Positions 51,114-59,694 of a stretch of 64,000 nucleotides of DNA are shown here, piece by piece (within the stretch, counting starts at the first letter, position 1; the number at the start of each line of letters is the position of its first letter). This stretch comes from JBMOKT01 sp049323895 (GTDB lineage: Bacteria > Bacillota > Peptococcia > Peptococcales > BICA1-8): positions 62,001-126,000 of the forward strand of contig JBMOKT010000026.1 of the NCBI GenBank assembly GCA_049323895.1. Reading direction: 5' to 3'. The notes beneath the pieces were generated by a model. The model ran no database searches and was not told the origin of the DNA. It was given only the letters and a program-made list of their open reading frames with translations. The position numbers and the translations under genes were made by a program.

Positions 51114-51355
51114 AAAATTAGTGACTAGTGACTAGTTTTAATAGTGACTAGTAAAAGAATGGTAGCCAAGCAAATGCCAAGCTTCAAGTTAGTGTCAAAA
51201 GCAGAGGTCAGGTTTTTCCGACTTCTGATTTCAGACAACCGACTTCTTTTTGCTAGTACTTTTGAAATACTTGCCAGCCCACTAGTGTTGAAATCTTCGA
51301 AAGCCGAGGTCACAAGCCTGCCACGACTTTTGACCTCCGACCTCTGATTTCCTTC

Positions 51356-51431
51356 TGGTGAGCCATCCGCGACTCGAACGCGGGACACCCTGATTAAAAG
51401 TCAGGTGCTCTACCGACTGAGCTAATGGCTC
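51356..51431 (-). tRNA. tRNA-Lys (anticodon TTT), CCA encoded
   Basis: Acceptor GAGCCAT pairs with ATGGCTC; anticodon loop CTTTTAA. It is the first gene of the array in the direction of transcription. Confidence 0.96.
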
Positions 51432-51500
51432 ATTTTTTCGTCTCACATTTGTATATTCTACTAGGGATAGACCTCAATGTCAAGGGTAATATTTGGGTAA

Positions 51501-52670
51501 TTACTTATCTTCTCTTTTAAAAGCATCTAATGTCTTTTGCCATATCTCCTTAATCGGTAAGCCCGTTTCCCTTGCTGCCTTTTTACAATCTTCATACTCT
51601 GGTTTCAGATTATAGATTTGCCCATTATGGCTCCCAATTTTTACGGTCATTTCTCCCCATGGCGTTTGCACCTTCTGATATTCCTTAATAAGTTTTACCC
51701 TCTGTGCAGGGTACATGCGCAATCCCAGACTGGTTGTTTCCCGCATTAAAATATCTATCAGGGGACTATGGTCAATAAGATTACTCGTTACCGAGACCAG
51801 TGTCCCAGGGCGGTTTTTTTTCATTTGAACCGGTGTGAAATATACATCCACGGCACCTGCTGCAAATAAGCGTTCCATAAGATAATCATAGAATTCCGGG
51901 TTCATATCATCAATGTTTGTTTCTATAACCATAGATTGGTCGGTGTTTTCATTAGTGTTTTCCTGCCCTAGTGTCAATCTCAATACATTGGGAATGTTCA
52001 AATCCCACGTTCCAGCGCCATATGAGACCTTTTCAATTTTCATTAAAGGCTGTCCACCAAAATTGCTGGTAAGGGCAGTAATAACTGCTGCACCAGTTGG
52101 TGTAACCAGTTCCCCTGTAATTTCATTGGAATAGGTAACAGCACCTCTTAGTAGTTCAGCTGTAGCCGGTGCCGGGATAGGCATAAAACCATGGGCACAC
52201 TTAACGGTCCCTTTCCCAGTGTTTAAGGGCGAGCAGTAAACCCGTTTAATTCCTAATCTATAAACTCCATATGCAGCACCTACTATATCCACTACAGCAT
52301 CCACAGCACCTACCTCATGAAAATGAATTTTTTCCGGGGTAGTACCGTGGACCTTTGCTTCAGCTTCGGCTAGTTTATGAAAAATTTTTAATGATAATTC
52401 TTTTACTTGGGATGGAATATGACCCTGTTCAATAATCGCCCTTATATGGTGCAAATGCCTGCAGGGCTGTTTTTCCGTAAGCTTAACATCCAGGTGTTTT
52501 GCACTTATTCCCTTTTTAATTACATCTGTGACCACTATCTCATAACCACTAATGGGCAGGCTTTGCAGCATTGCTCTTAAATCCTCAACTTCCAATCCCG
52601 CATCTATAAAAGAACCTAAAATCATGTTACCGCTAATTCCTGATGAACAATTAAAATATGCTGTGGTCAA
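51501..52670 (-). CDS. larC: nickel insertion protein LarC (nickel-pincer cofactor synthesis)
   Basis: 389 residues with a TTG start. It starts TAYFNCSSGISGNMILGSFI, has IHFHEVGAVDAVVDIVGA and CAHGFMPIPAPATAELL, and a C-terminal part with YLMERLFAAGAVDVYFTPVQMKKNRPG. LarC inserts nickel into the pyridinium-dithiocarboxylate pincer in a CTP-dependent step. In Lactobacillus plantarum LarC is read through a programmed frameshift; here it is one continuous frame. It is third in larE-larB-larC. No enzyme that uses the cofactor (such as LarA) lies in the window. Confidence 0.93.
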   Translation of the reverse strand: MTTAYFNCSSGISGNMILGSFIDAGLEVEDLRAMLQSLPISGYEIVVTDVIKKGISAKHLDVKLTEKQPCRHLHHIRAIIEQGHIPSQVKELSLKIFHKLAEAEAKVHGTTPEKIHFHEVGAVDAVVDIVGAAYGVYRLGIKRVYCSPLNTGKGTVKCAHGFMPIPAPATAELLRGAVTYSNEITGELVTPTGAAVITALTSNFGGQPLMKIEKVSYGAGTWDLNIPNVLRLTLGQENTNENTDQSMVIETNIDDMNPEFYDYLMERLFAAGAVDVYFTPVQMKKNRPGTLVSVTSNLIDHSPLIDILMRETTSLGLRMYPAQRVKLIKEYQKVQTPWGEMTVKIGSHNGQIYNLKPEYEDCKKAARETGLPIKEIWQKTLDAFKREDK

Positions 52671-52736
52671 TCTATCTCAATCCTTTCCTTAAGCTAATGG
52701 GTTAAATTAAGGGTCAAGTGGCTAGTGGCAAGTGAC

Positions 52737-53483
52737 TTATATTGCATTTATGGCGCTGGCTAAGCGGGCGGCACCAAATCCGTTATCAATATTGACTACC
52801 CCTACTCCGGCAGCACAGCTATTAAGCATAGTCAATAATGCACTAAGGCCATTAAAGCTTGCTCCATATCCTACACTTGTAGGAACAGCCACCACAGGCA
52901 CACTAACTAAGCCTCCCACCACACTGGCCAGGGCGCCCTCCATACCTGCCACCACAATTATAACACGTGCCTGGTTCAGTTTGTCCAACTGAGCCAGAAG
53001 CCTGTGCAATCCAGCTACGCCCACATCATAAACCTTCTCTACCTTATTGCCAAAGGCTTCTGCTGTTACTACCGCTTCTTCAGCAACAGGGAGGTCGGCT
53101 GTCCCTGCACTAACAACTAAAATTGTACCCTTACCGGTAATGACTGTTTCCTGGTTGACCAGGATGGTACGGGCCAGCTTATTATAAACAGCATTAGGGA
53201 AAATCTCTTTAACAGCTTGATATGCCTCCTCATCAGCTCTGGTTGCCAAGATATTTTTGCTGCGCTGGGCAAGAACATTCATAATTTCTTTGACCTGCTG
53301 GGGCGTTTTGCCTTGGCAAAACACAACTTCCGGATGGTTTTGCCGCAGTTCCCGATGCAAATCTACTTTAGCAAAACCTAAATCTTTAAAGGGCAGGTCT
53401 TTTAGTTCCCTCACTGCTTCATCTATTGAAACCTTACCGGTTTTATACTGTTCCAACAGCTGCCTTAAATCCTTTTCCTGCAT
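52737..53483 (-). CDS. larB: pyridinium-3,5-biscarboxylic acid mononucleotide synthase LarB
   Basis: 248 residues. The C-terminal half has the AIR-carboxylase (PurE-like) core: TADLPVAEEAVVTAEAFGNKVEKVYDVGVAGLHRLL and VVAVPTSVGYGASFNGLSALLTMLNSCAAGVGVVNIDNGFGAA. LarB carboxylates and hydrolyses nicotinic acid adenine dinucleotide, the first step of nickel-pincer synthesis. The start overlaps the larE stop as TAATG, so translation is coupled. A residual GTGGCTAGTGG simple repeat sits between it and larC. Confidence 0.94.
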   Translation of the reverse strand: MQEKDLRQLLEQYKTGKVSIDEAVRELKDLPFKDLGFAKVDLHRELRQNHPEVVFCQGKTPQQVKEIMNVLAQRSKNILATRADEEAYQAVKEIFPNAVYNKLARTILVNQETVITGKGTILVVSAGTADLPVAEEAVVTAEAFGNKVEKVYDVGVAGLHRLLAQLDKLNQARVIIVVAGMEGALASVVGGLVSVPVVAVPTSVGYGASFNGLSALLTMLNSCAAGVGVVNIDNGFGAARLASAINAI

Positions 53484-54289
53484 TACTCTTTCCTCCCTAT
53501 CTTATTCATGCTTCCTGTGTGATACCCTTTTAGGTCGAGAGTTGTAAATTTATAGCCCAACTCAAAAAAGGCAAGGCTTATTTTATCATGCTCTGATGCT
53601 AACTGACCGATTTTGCCTTCTTCAACTTCAATTCTTGCCAAGCCATCATGGTCACGTACCCTGACAACCCTTAAATCAAATGTTTCTTTTATATATTTCT
53701 CTGCCATATAAACACGGTTTAGTTTATCCACCGTCAGCTCTGTATTAAAAGGTATCCTGGTTGCCAGGCAGGGTTCTGAAGGCTTATCCCAGACGGGCAA
53801 ACCCAATTCTCGGGCGATAGACCTTATTTCCCTTTTATTTAATCCTACTTCCTCTAAAGGACTGCATATACCCAATTCCTTAACAGCCTTAAGACCAGGC
53901 CTGTAATCATTTAAATCATCCAGATTGGAGCCTTCTACTATAGCTTGTAATTCCTTTAGCTGAGCTAACTCAATAATTTTTTCAAACCTTGCTTTTTTGC
54001 AGTGATAGCAGCGGTCTTCCGGATTACTGCGAACCAGAGGGTTTTCCAAATCATTTAAATCTACTACCAGATGCTCCACTCCTAGTGTTTTTGCCAATTG
54101 TACAGCACCCTCTTTCTCTTCGGGTGTATTTAAGGGTGAGTTGGCGGTAACCGCCAGTACCTTTGACCCTAGAACATCCTTTGCTACTTTCAAAAGCAAG
54201 GCACTATCCACTCCTCCAGAAAAGGCTACTAAAACACCATTTTTACTTGCAAACCATTCCTGTAGTTTTTGTAATTTTATCTCCATCAT
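53483..54289 (-). CDS. larE: ATP-dependent sulfur transferase LarE
   Basis: About 268 residues; the ATG at 54289 follows AAAGGGTGGG, and a longer frame starts within it. The PP-loop is VAFSGGVDSALL (about residues 18-30). Cysteines occur in RCYHCKK (about 95-99) and EPCLATRIPF (about 173). Some LarE proteins donate sulfur from a single Cys; others use three Cys to hold a [4Fe-4S] cluster. The CxxC plus PCLATR arrangement here suggests the cluster type, which is inference. It turns the biscarboxylate into the dithio acid for the nickel pincer. Confidence 0.92.
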   Translation of the reverse strand: MMEIKLQKLQEWFASKNGVLVAFSGGVDSALLLKVAKDVLGSKVLAVTANSPLNTPEEKEGAVQLAKTLGVEHLVVDLNDLENPLVRSNPEDRCYHCKKARFEKIIELAQLKELQAIVEGSNLDDLNDYRPGLKAVKELGICSPLEEVGLNKREIRSIARELGLPVWDKPSEPCLATRIPFNTELTVDKLNRVYMAEKYIKETFDLRVVRVRDHDGLARIEVEEGKIGQLASEHDKISLAFFELGYKFTTLDLKGYHTGSMNKIGRKE

Positions 54290-54310
54290 GACACCCACCC
54301 TTTACAAAAC

Positions 54311-54351
54311 AAAATAAGACCACAAAGGCGGTCACGCCAACCTTCATGGTC
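54311..54351 (-). promoter_or_regulatory. structured leader element before larE
   Basis: GACCA / TGGTC outer stem with inner GGCG-TGAC-CGCC hairpin and a following TTATTTTG on the minus strand, 20 bp upstream of larE. It could be an attenuator, or a terminator of purA read-through. Confidence 0.45.
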
Positions 54352-54405
54352 TACTTAAGCTTATGACTTTATTGTTAGTTTCATATACTTTAAGACAAGT
54401 AAAAA

Positions 54406-54423
54406 TTAAACCTTCATGGTTTA
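54406..54423 (-). terminator. weak terminator-like hairpin after purA
   Basis: TAAACC-ATGAA-GGTTTA followed by AATTTTTAC on the minus strand. The stem is short. Confidence 0.4.
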
Positions 54424-54482
54424 TAATTATAGGTTTATTTTAAGTATATTCACAATTGAAGTCAATATAGAGTGTATTAATT

Positions 54483-55775
54483 TTAACGTTCTTCAAAAAT
54501 AGTGTCTACAATAATAGTCTGTTCCCTCTTAGGACCCACGGCTATAATTGCCGTTTTGACACCAATTAATTCCGTTATCCGCTGTATATACTCCCTAGCT
54601 TTCTCCGGCAGTTCTTCATAGCTGCGAGCATTGGTGGTATCCTCCAGCCAGCCGTCCATTTCTTCATAAACAGGCTGACACTGGGCCAAGACTTTTAAGC
54701 TGGAAGGAAAATCCTTTAATTCACTGCCATTGTATTTGTAGCCTACGCAAATTTTGATTTTCTCGATACTGTCCAACACATCAAGTTTAGTTATGGCAAT
54801 GCTGTCCAAGCCGCTGACCCTGGCTGCATAACGTAATATTACACAATCCAGCCAGCCGCAACGGCGGGGTCTGCCGGTAGTAGTACCAAACTCATGACCA
54901 ATCTTGCGGATTAAGTCACCCATATCACCTGTAAGCTCAGTCGGGAAAGGTCCTTCCCCCACCCTTGTTGTATATGCTTTAACAACACCAATTACTTTAC
55001 TGATATCTGTAGGACCAACTCCAGCCCCTATACAAGCAGCGCCGGCTACAGGATGAGAAGAAGTAACATACGGGAATGTACCATGGTCTAGGTCAAGAAG
55101 TGTCCCTTGTGCCCCTTCAAATAAGACATTTTCCCCTGCATCAAGGGCATCATGGATTATTACCGAGGTATCGGCAACTAAATGCTTGATTTTTTCTATA
55201 TACCCCAGATATTCATCATAAATTTCTTGGAAATCAAATCCCGGAGCTTCATAAACCCGCTCCAGCAGGTTGTTTTTGCTCTGAAGGTTAGCCCTCAGCT
55301 TTTCGGAAAACTCTTCTTTATCCAACAGGTCAACAATTCTTATTCCTACTCGGGCTGCTTTATCCATATAAGCAGGACCTATTCCTTTACGGGTTGTTCC
55401 GATTTTGTTTGCACCTTTGCGCTCTTCTTCCAGTTCGTCTAACCTAACATGATAAGGCATAATAAGGTGGGCCCTGTCACTTATCCTTAGATTATTGATA
55501 TTTATATTCCTTGATTTAAGATAATCCAGTTCCTTAACAAGGACTTTAGGGTCCACTACCACACCATTTCCGATAACACATATGGTTCCCGGATATAAAA
55601 TACCCGAAGGAATCAGGTGCAGCTTGAATTCCTGATCGCCAACTACTACAGTATGACCAGCATTGTTTCCTCCCTGGTATCTTACAACTACGTCTGCCCG
55701 TTGTGCTAAATAATCTGTTATTTTCCCTTTTCCTTCATCTCCCCATTGGGCACCTATTAAAACAACCGACGGCAT
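54483..55775 (-). CDS. purA: adenylosuccinate synthetase
   Basis: About 430 residues; the ATG at 55775 follows GAGGTGATAATT, and the longer GTG-started frame is less likely. P-loop GAQWGDEGKGKI (residues about 7-18) and VVVRYQGGNNAGHTVVV; ANKIGTTRKGIGPAYMDKAARVGIR; VTSSHPVAGAACIGAGVGP; and TTTGRPRRCGWLD are the standard IMP and GTP site motifs. It converts IMP to adenylosuccinate. In Firmicutes it lies near dnaB/dnaC, as here (about 2 kb from dnaB). Confidence 0.97.
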   Translation of the reverse strand: MPSVVLIGAQWGDEGKGKITDYLAQRADVVVRYQGGNNAGHTVVVGDQEFKLHLIPSGILYPGTICVIGNGVVVDPKVLVKELDYLKSRNININNLRISDRAHLIMPYHVRLDELEEERKGANKIGTTRKGIGPAYMDKAARVGIRIVDLLDKEEFSEKLRANLQSKNNLLERVYEAPGFDFQEIYDEYLGYIEKIKHLVADTSVIIHDALDAGENVLFEGAQGTLLDLDHGTFPYVTSSHPVAGAACIGAGVGPTDISKVIGVVKAYTTRVGEGPFPTELTGDMGDLIRKIGHEFGTTTGRPRRCGWLDCVILRYAARVSGLDSIAITKLDVLDSIEKIKICVGYKYNGSELKDFPSSLKVLAQCQPVYEEMDGWLEDTTNARSYEELPEKAREYIQRITELIGVKTAIIAVGPKREQTIIVDTIFEER

Positions 55776-55839
55776 AATTATCACCTCAATTAATTAGTGA
55801 CTAGTGACTAGGTGGCTAGTGACTAGTAAATAAATGTAA

Positions 55840-57243
55840 TTACTTATTCAGTATATCACGTGCTACTACTATCCCTGTAACCGATGCCTGCATCAGGCCT
55901 CGAGTAATACCTGCACCATCACCTATTGTATATAAATTTTGTATTTGTGTTTCAAAGTTATTATTCACCTTTACCTTGGAAGAATAAAACTTGACTTCTA
56001 CTCCGTATAATAATGTGTTTCTGCTGTACATGCCTGGGGCAATTTTATCAAAGGCTCTTAGGGTTTCAGTAATTGATGTTAAATACCTCTCGGGAAGCAC
56101 ATAACTTAGGTCGCCTGGTACAGCACTTTTCAAGGTAGGTATTGTAGTAGATTTTTTTAGCCGATCATAATCTGTTCTCCTACCCTTCAGTAAATCCCCT
56201 AACCTTTGTACCATTATTCCTCCACCAGTCAGCATATTGGCTAAACGGGCAACATATTTTCCATATTCAATAGGCTGATTAAAGGGTTGGGTAAAGCGGG
56301 TGGAGACCAGCAAAGCAAAATTTGTATTTTGGGTTTTGAGCTTAGGGTCAGCATAGCTATGACCGTTTACTACTGCCACATCACCTTCGTAGTGCTCACC
56401 GGAAACAACCCCTCCCGGGTTCATGCAAAAGGAACGTACCCGGTTGTCAAAGGTATCAGAATAGTATACCAGTTTGGCTTCATAAAGGTCTTTTGTTAAA
56501 TGATCTATTATAGAATTGGGGACCTCTACCCTTACCCCGATATCTACCTCGTTATTCTCTGTACTAATATTATGTTTATCAGTTTGTTCTTTTAACCATT
56601 CCGCCCCTCCCCTGCCTGGGGCAGCCACAACGAAACCTGCTGAAATTTCTACCTTGTTACCCTTATTTGAAAGTATTGCACCTTTGATTTTGTTGTCTTC
56701 AACAATTAATTCCTCAGCCTTGGTTAATTCCCAAAATTCTATGTTCGATTCTTTTTCCAAAAACTCATACATTGCTTTTAGAACTGTATAAGCATGTTCT
56801 GTTCCTAAATGTCTAACAGGACAAGCGATTAATTGTATAGCATGCTTGGAAGCTTCATATGCAATATCTTCAACCCTTTGGTTATTTAGCCCAAAGACTA
56901 CATCCCTGGCCCCAAATTTCAAATAATACTGGTCAGCATAATTAACCAAGCTTTGTGCTTCCTCTTCAGACATATACTCGGTCAATCTCCCGCCTACTTG
57001 GGGAGAAAGGGATAGCTTACCATCGGAAAATGCACCGGCACCACTCCAACCTGAAGTAATTCCACATACGGAGCATTTGCTGCAGTAACCCTGAGTTCTT
57101 TCTGGGCATGTTCTTTTTTCAATGGTACGTCCTTTGTCAATAATTAATATTTTTAAATCCTTATTCTTTTTATTTAACTCCAAGGCTGTAAAAATTCCTG
57201 CAGGACCAGCACCAATTATCAATACATCATAATTCTTAGCCAT
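55840..57243 (-). CDS. FAD-dependent dehydrogenase (COG2509-like), copy 2
   Basis: About 467 residues from the ATG at 57243 (AAGGAGGT upstream); a longer frame exists. Starts AKNYDVLIIGAGPAGIFTAL, ends with LYTIGDGAGITRGLMQASVTG. The Cys group TCPERTQGYCSKCSVC (C-x7-C-x2-C-x2-C) is followed by GWSGAGAFSDGKL. It is homologous along its whole length to the copy at 31.8 kb, though less AT-rich, and probably the resident form. Substrate unknown. Its neighbours purA and dnaB are core genes, so it is likely a long-standing chromosomal gene. Confidence 0.88.
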   Translation of the reverse strand: MAKNYDVLIIGAGPAGIFTALELNKKNKDLKILIIDKGRTIEKRTCPERTQGYCSKCSVCGITSGWSGAGAFSDGKLSLSPQVGGRLTEYMSEEEAQSLVNYADQYYLKFGARDVVFGLNNQRVEDIAYEASKHAIQLIACPVRHLGTEHAYTVLKAMYEFLEKESNIEFWELTKAEELIVEDNKIKGAILSNKGNKVEISAGFVVAAPGRGGAEWLKEQTDKHNISTENNEVDIGVRVEVPNSIIDHLTKDLYEAKLVYYSDTFDNRVRSFCMNPGGVVSGEHYEGDVAVVNGHSYADPKLKTQNTNFALLVSTRFTQPFNQPIEYGKYVARLANMLTGGGIMVQRLGDLLKGRRTDYDRLKKSTTIPTLKSAVPGDLSYVLPERYLTSITETLRAFDKIAPGMYSRNTLLYGVEVKFYSSKVKVNNNFETQIQNLYTIGDGAGITRGLMQASVTGIVVARDILNK

Positions 57244-57481
57244 GGTAAACCTCCTTAAATGATTTATGCACACAAAAATACCCAAATAGAAACTTTAGAA
57301 AGTTATCTACTTGAGTTTCGCTCCTGTACATTCCTCCATTTTAAACTATGTTTGGATTTGCATTTGAAACCAATGTTATTTTACCAATAATAACTCCATG
57401 GGTCAAGTTTAATCCGAATAATTTTAATACAAATTTAATAAATATTCGTGTTTGTTCAAAATAATATAATAATGGCGGTTG

Positions 57482-57513
57482 CAAAAAAGCACAGACATTA
57501 ATGCCCTGTGCTT
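57482..57513 (-). terminator. terminator of dnaB
   Basis: AAGCACAG / CTGTGCTT stem with an 11-nt loop and a TTTTTTGC tail on the minus strand. It begins at the dnaB stop codon. Confidence 0.8.
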
Positions 57514-58855
57514 AGTAGCCCGCGTCCATTTTAAACAAATCCCCAAATTTAGTAAATTCCTTACGGAAGGATAACTCTACACTACCAACGGGACCATTCC
57601 TATGTTTAGCAATTATTATTTCAGCTATCCCCAGTTTTTCCGACTCAGGATTATAGTATTCGTCACGATAGATAAACATAACAATATCAGCGTCCTGCTC
57701 TAAGGCTCCTGACTCACGCAAATGGCTAAGGCTTGGCTTTTTATCATTGCTTTGCTCAACCGCCCGGCTCAACTGGGATAAAGCTATAATCGGCACGTCC
57801 AATTCCCTGGCTAATGCTTTTAAGGAACGAGAAATTTCCGAGATTTCCTGCTGACGACTTTCAGAGCGTCTGCCTCCGGACATTAACTGAAGATAGTCTA
57901 TTACAATTAAACCCAATCCTTTTTCGGCTTTTAATCTCCTGGTTTTTGCCCTTATTTCCCTTACGGAGATTGCGGGGGTATCGTCGATATAAATCTTAGT
58001 TTCAGCCATGGGTCCAATAGCATTAGTCAGGGCAATCCATTCCTTCTCATATAAGCGCCCGGTACGGATTTTCTGTTGGTCAATTTCCGCCGTAGAGGAT
58101 ATCATCCTTTGCACCAGCTGCTCCCTGGACATCTCCAGGCTAAAAATAGCTACGGGCACATCAGCCTTGGCTGCAGCATTTTGTGCTATATTTAGACAAA
58201 AAGAAGTTTTTCCCATGGCAGGACGGGCAGCAACAATTATTAAATCAGAACCTTGCCAGCCTGAAGTAAAACTGTCCAAATCTTTAAACCCAGAAGTCAA
58301 ACCTGTTATTTCACTCTTTTTGTTATGTAAAAATTCCAGTTTTTCTATAGTGCTCTCTATAACTTCACTAATGGGAATTAAACCACTCCTGGAACGACCC
58401 TGGGATATCTCCAAAATCATTCTTTCGGCATCATCCAAGAGCATCTCAGGCTCTTCGCCACCCTCGTATCCCCGGTTTACAATATTATTGGATATCTTAA
58501 TTAAAGTACGGAGAAGCGCCTTTTCTTTTACCATTTGAGCGTAATGGACTATATTTGCGGAAGTACCGATGGAATTAGCCACCTCAACAATATAGCCTAC
58601 CCCGCCCACCTTATCTAGTTCGCCGCTTTTCCTTAAACTTTCAGTAATGGTTATCAAGTCAACGGGGTCACCTTTTTCCGCTAGTTGGACAATAGTGCGG
58701 TAAAGGATACCATGAGAATCCCGGTAAAAATCCTCATCCTTTAATATTTGTACTGCTTCATAGATTGCATCCCGCTCAAGCATCATGGCAGCTAGAACCG
58801 CTTGTTCTGCTTCTTGATTTTGCGGAGGCATACGATCAAAAACCGCTGGCTCCAT
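57512..58855 (-). CDS. dnaB: replicative DNA helicase DnaB (DnaC in Bacillus)
   Basis: 447 residues. The N-terminal domain starts PPQNQEAEQAVLAAMML. The RecA-like C-terminal domain has GSDLIIVAARPAMGKTSFCLN (Walker A), FSLEMSREQLVQRM, DDTPAISVREIRAK, IVIDYLQLM (Walker B) and QLSRAVEQ plus HLRESGALEQDAD. No intein is visible. It unwinds DNA at the replication fork. It stands apart from rplI here by about 380 bp that contain a sequence gap. Confidence 0.97.
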   Translation of the reverse strand: MEPAVFDRMPPQNQEAEQAVLAAMMLERDAIYEAVQILKDEDFYRDSHGILYRTIVQLAEKGDPVDLITITESLRKSGELDKVGGVGYIVEVANSIGTSANIVHYAQMVKEKALLRTLIKISNNIVNRGYEGGEEPEMLLDDAERMILEISQGRSRSGLIPISEVIESTIEKLEFLHNKKSEITGLTSGFKDLDSFTSGWQGSDLIIVAARPAMGKTSFCLNIAQNAAAKADVPVAIFSLEMSREQLVQRMISSTAEIDQQKIRTGRLYEKEWIALTNAIGPMAETKIYIDDTPAISVREIRAKTRRLKAEKGLGLIVIDYLQLMSGGRRSESRQQEISEISRSLKALARELDVPIIALSQLSRAVEQSNDKKPSLSHLRESGALEQDADIVMFIYRDEYYNPESEKLGIAEIIIAKHRNGPVGSVELSFRKEFTKFGDLFKMDAGY

Positions 58856-59091
58856 GTTTCCCTCTCCAATCTTAAGCTAAAGTTAGTTATATTTTGGTGG
58901 GATAGTGTAAGAACAAAATAGTGGAACAGCTAAGAACACAGCTAAGAAAAATATCTAATATTTTGATGCTTCAAAATACTCCCAACTTTTTGAAGCTCCA
59001 ATTTCCTACTTCATACCTTTTTCTCTTTAACTATTTTTTCTTTACTTTTTCCTCTTTCATTGTTTTATTTCCACTTTAACTACCCCGTGTT

Positions 59092-59101
59092 NNNNNNNNN
59101 N
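59092..59101. other. assembly gap (10 N)
   Basis: Ten N within CT-rich, low-complexity intergenic sequence (58856-59232). Between dnaB and rplI no other gene is visible. A collapsed simple repeat is likely, so the true length of this interval is unknown. Confidence 0.95.
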
Positions 59102-59232
59102 TTAAAAATTCACTTTTATACTCTTCCACTACCCCTTTTCCCTTCCACTTTCTCCATCTCATAATTGCGATACTATTCTCTTTTATACTTTCACTTTTTC
59201 ACTCTTTCACTTTCTTTTTCTGTTTCACTGCT

Positions 59233-59679
59233 TCATTGTGCTTGCACCTTGACCCTCAGTTGAGCAGTAACGGCAGAATGCAACTTGATTTTTACATCAT
59301 AATCCCCTATGGATTTTATGTTTTCAGTAAGCTCCACTTTTCTTTTATCAATATTTATTTTGTGTTCCTTATTTAAATTATCTGCAATATCTTTGGAGGT
59401 TACTGCTCCAAACAACTTCCCATTTTCTCCGCTTTTTACCCTTAAAGTAACCACAACTTTGTTGATTTTTTCCGCCAGTTTTTCTGCTTCCTGCCGTTCT
59501 TTTTCGGCTTTATCGGCTTTTATCTTCTTTTGACGGTCCAATTCCCTAACATTGCCCTCATTTGCCTCCACTGCCAAATTTTTTGGCAAAAGGAAGTTCC
59601 TTGCATAACCTTCCTTAACTTCTACTATTTGACCTTTTTTACCCAATGCCTTTATGTCTTCTTGTAAAATCACCTTCAT
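59233..59679 (-). CDS. rplI: 50S ribosomal protein L9
   Basis: 148 residues, the family length. MKVILQEDIKALGKKGQIVEVKEGYARNFLLPKNLAVEA is the N-terminal rRNA-binding domain; a long helix and a C-terminal domain (KLFGAVTSKDIADNL) follow. It lies 15 bp after gdpP in the conserved block. Confidence 0.98.
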   Translation of the reverse strand: MKVILQEDIKALGKKGQIVEVKEGYARNFLLPKNLAVEANEGNVRELDRQKKIKADKAEKERQEAEKLAEKINKVVVTLRVKSGENGKLFGAVTSKDIADNLNKEHKINIDKRKVELTENIKSIGDYDVKIKLHSAVTAQLRVKVQAQ

Positions 59680-59694
59680 TTAAATAACCTCCCT

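Larger units (their letters stand above)
50667..51250. repeat. segmental duplication of tRNA-Glu with flank (50667-50880 and 51037-51250)
   Basis: Each copy contains tRNA-Glu followed by GTGACTAGT repeats, AAAAGAATGGTAGCCAA, GCCAAGCTTCAAGTTAGTGT and a GACTTCTGATTTC / CGACTTC block. The differences are a GTGACTA unit, a short CATTCATG stretch and a few bases. tRNA-Val lies between the copies. Confidence 0.85.
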
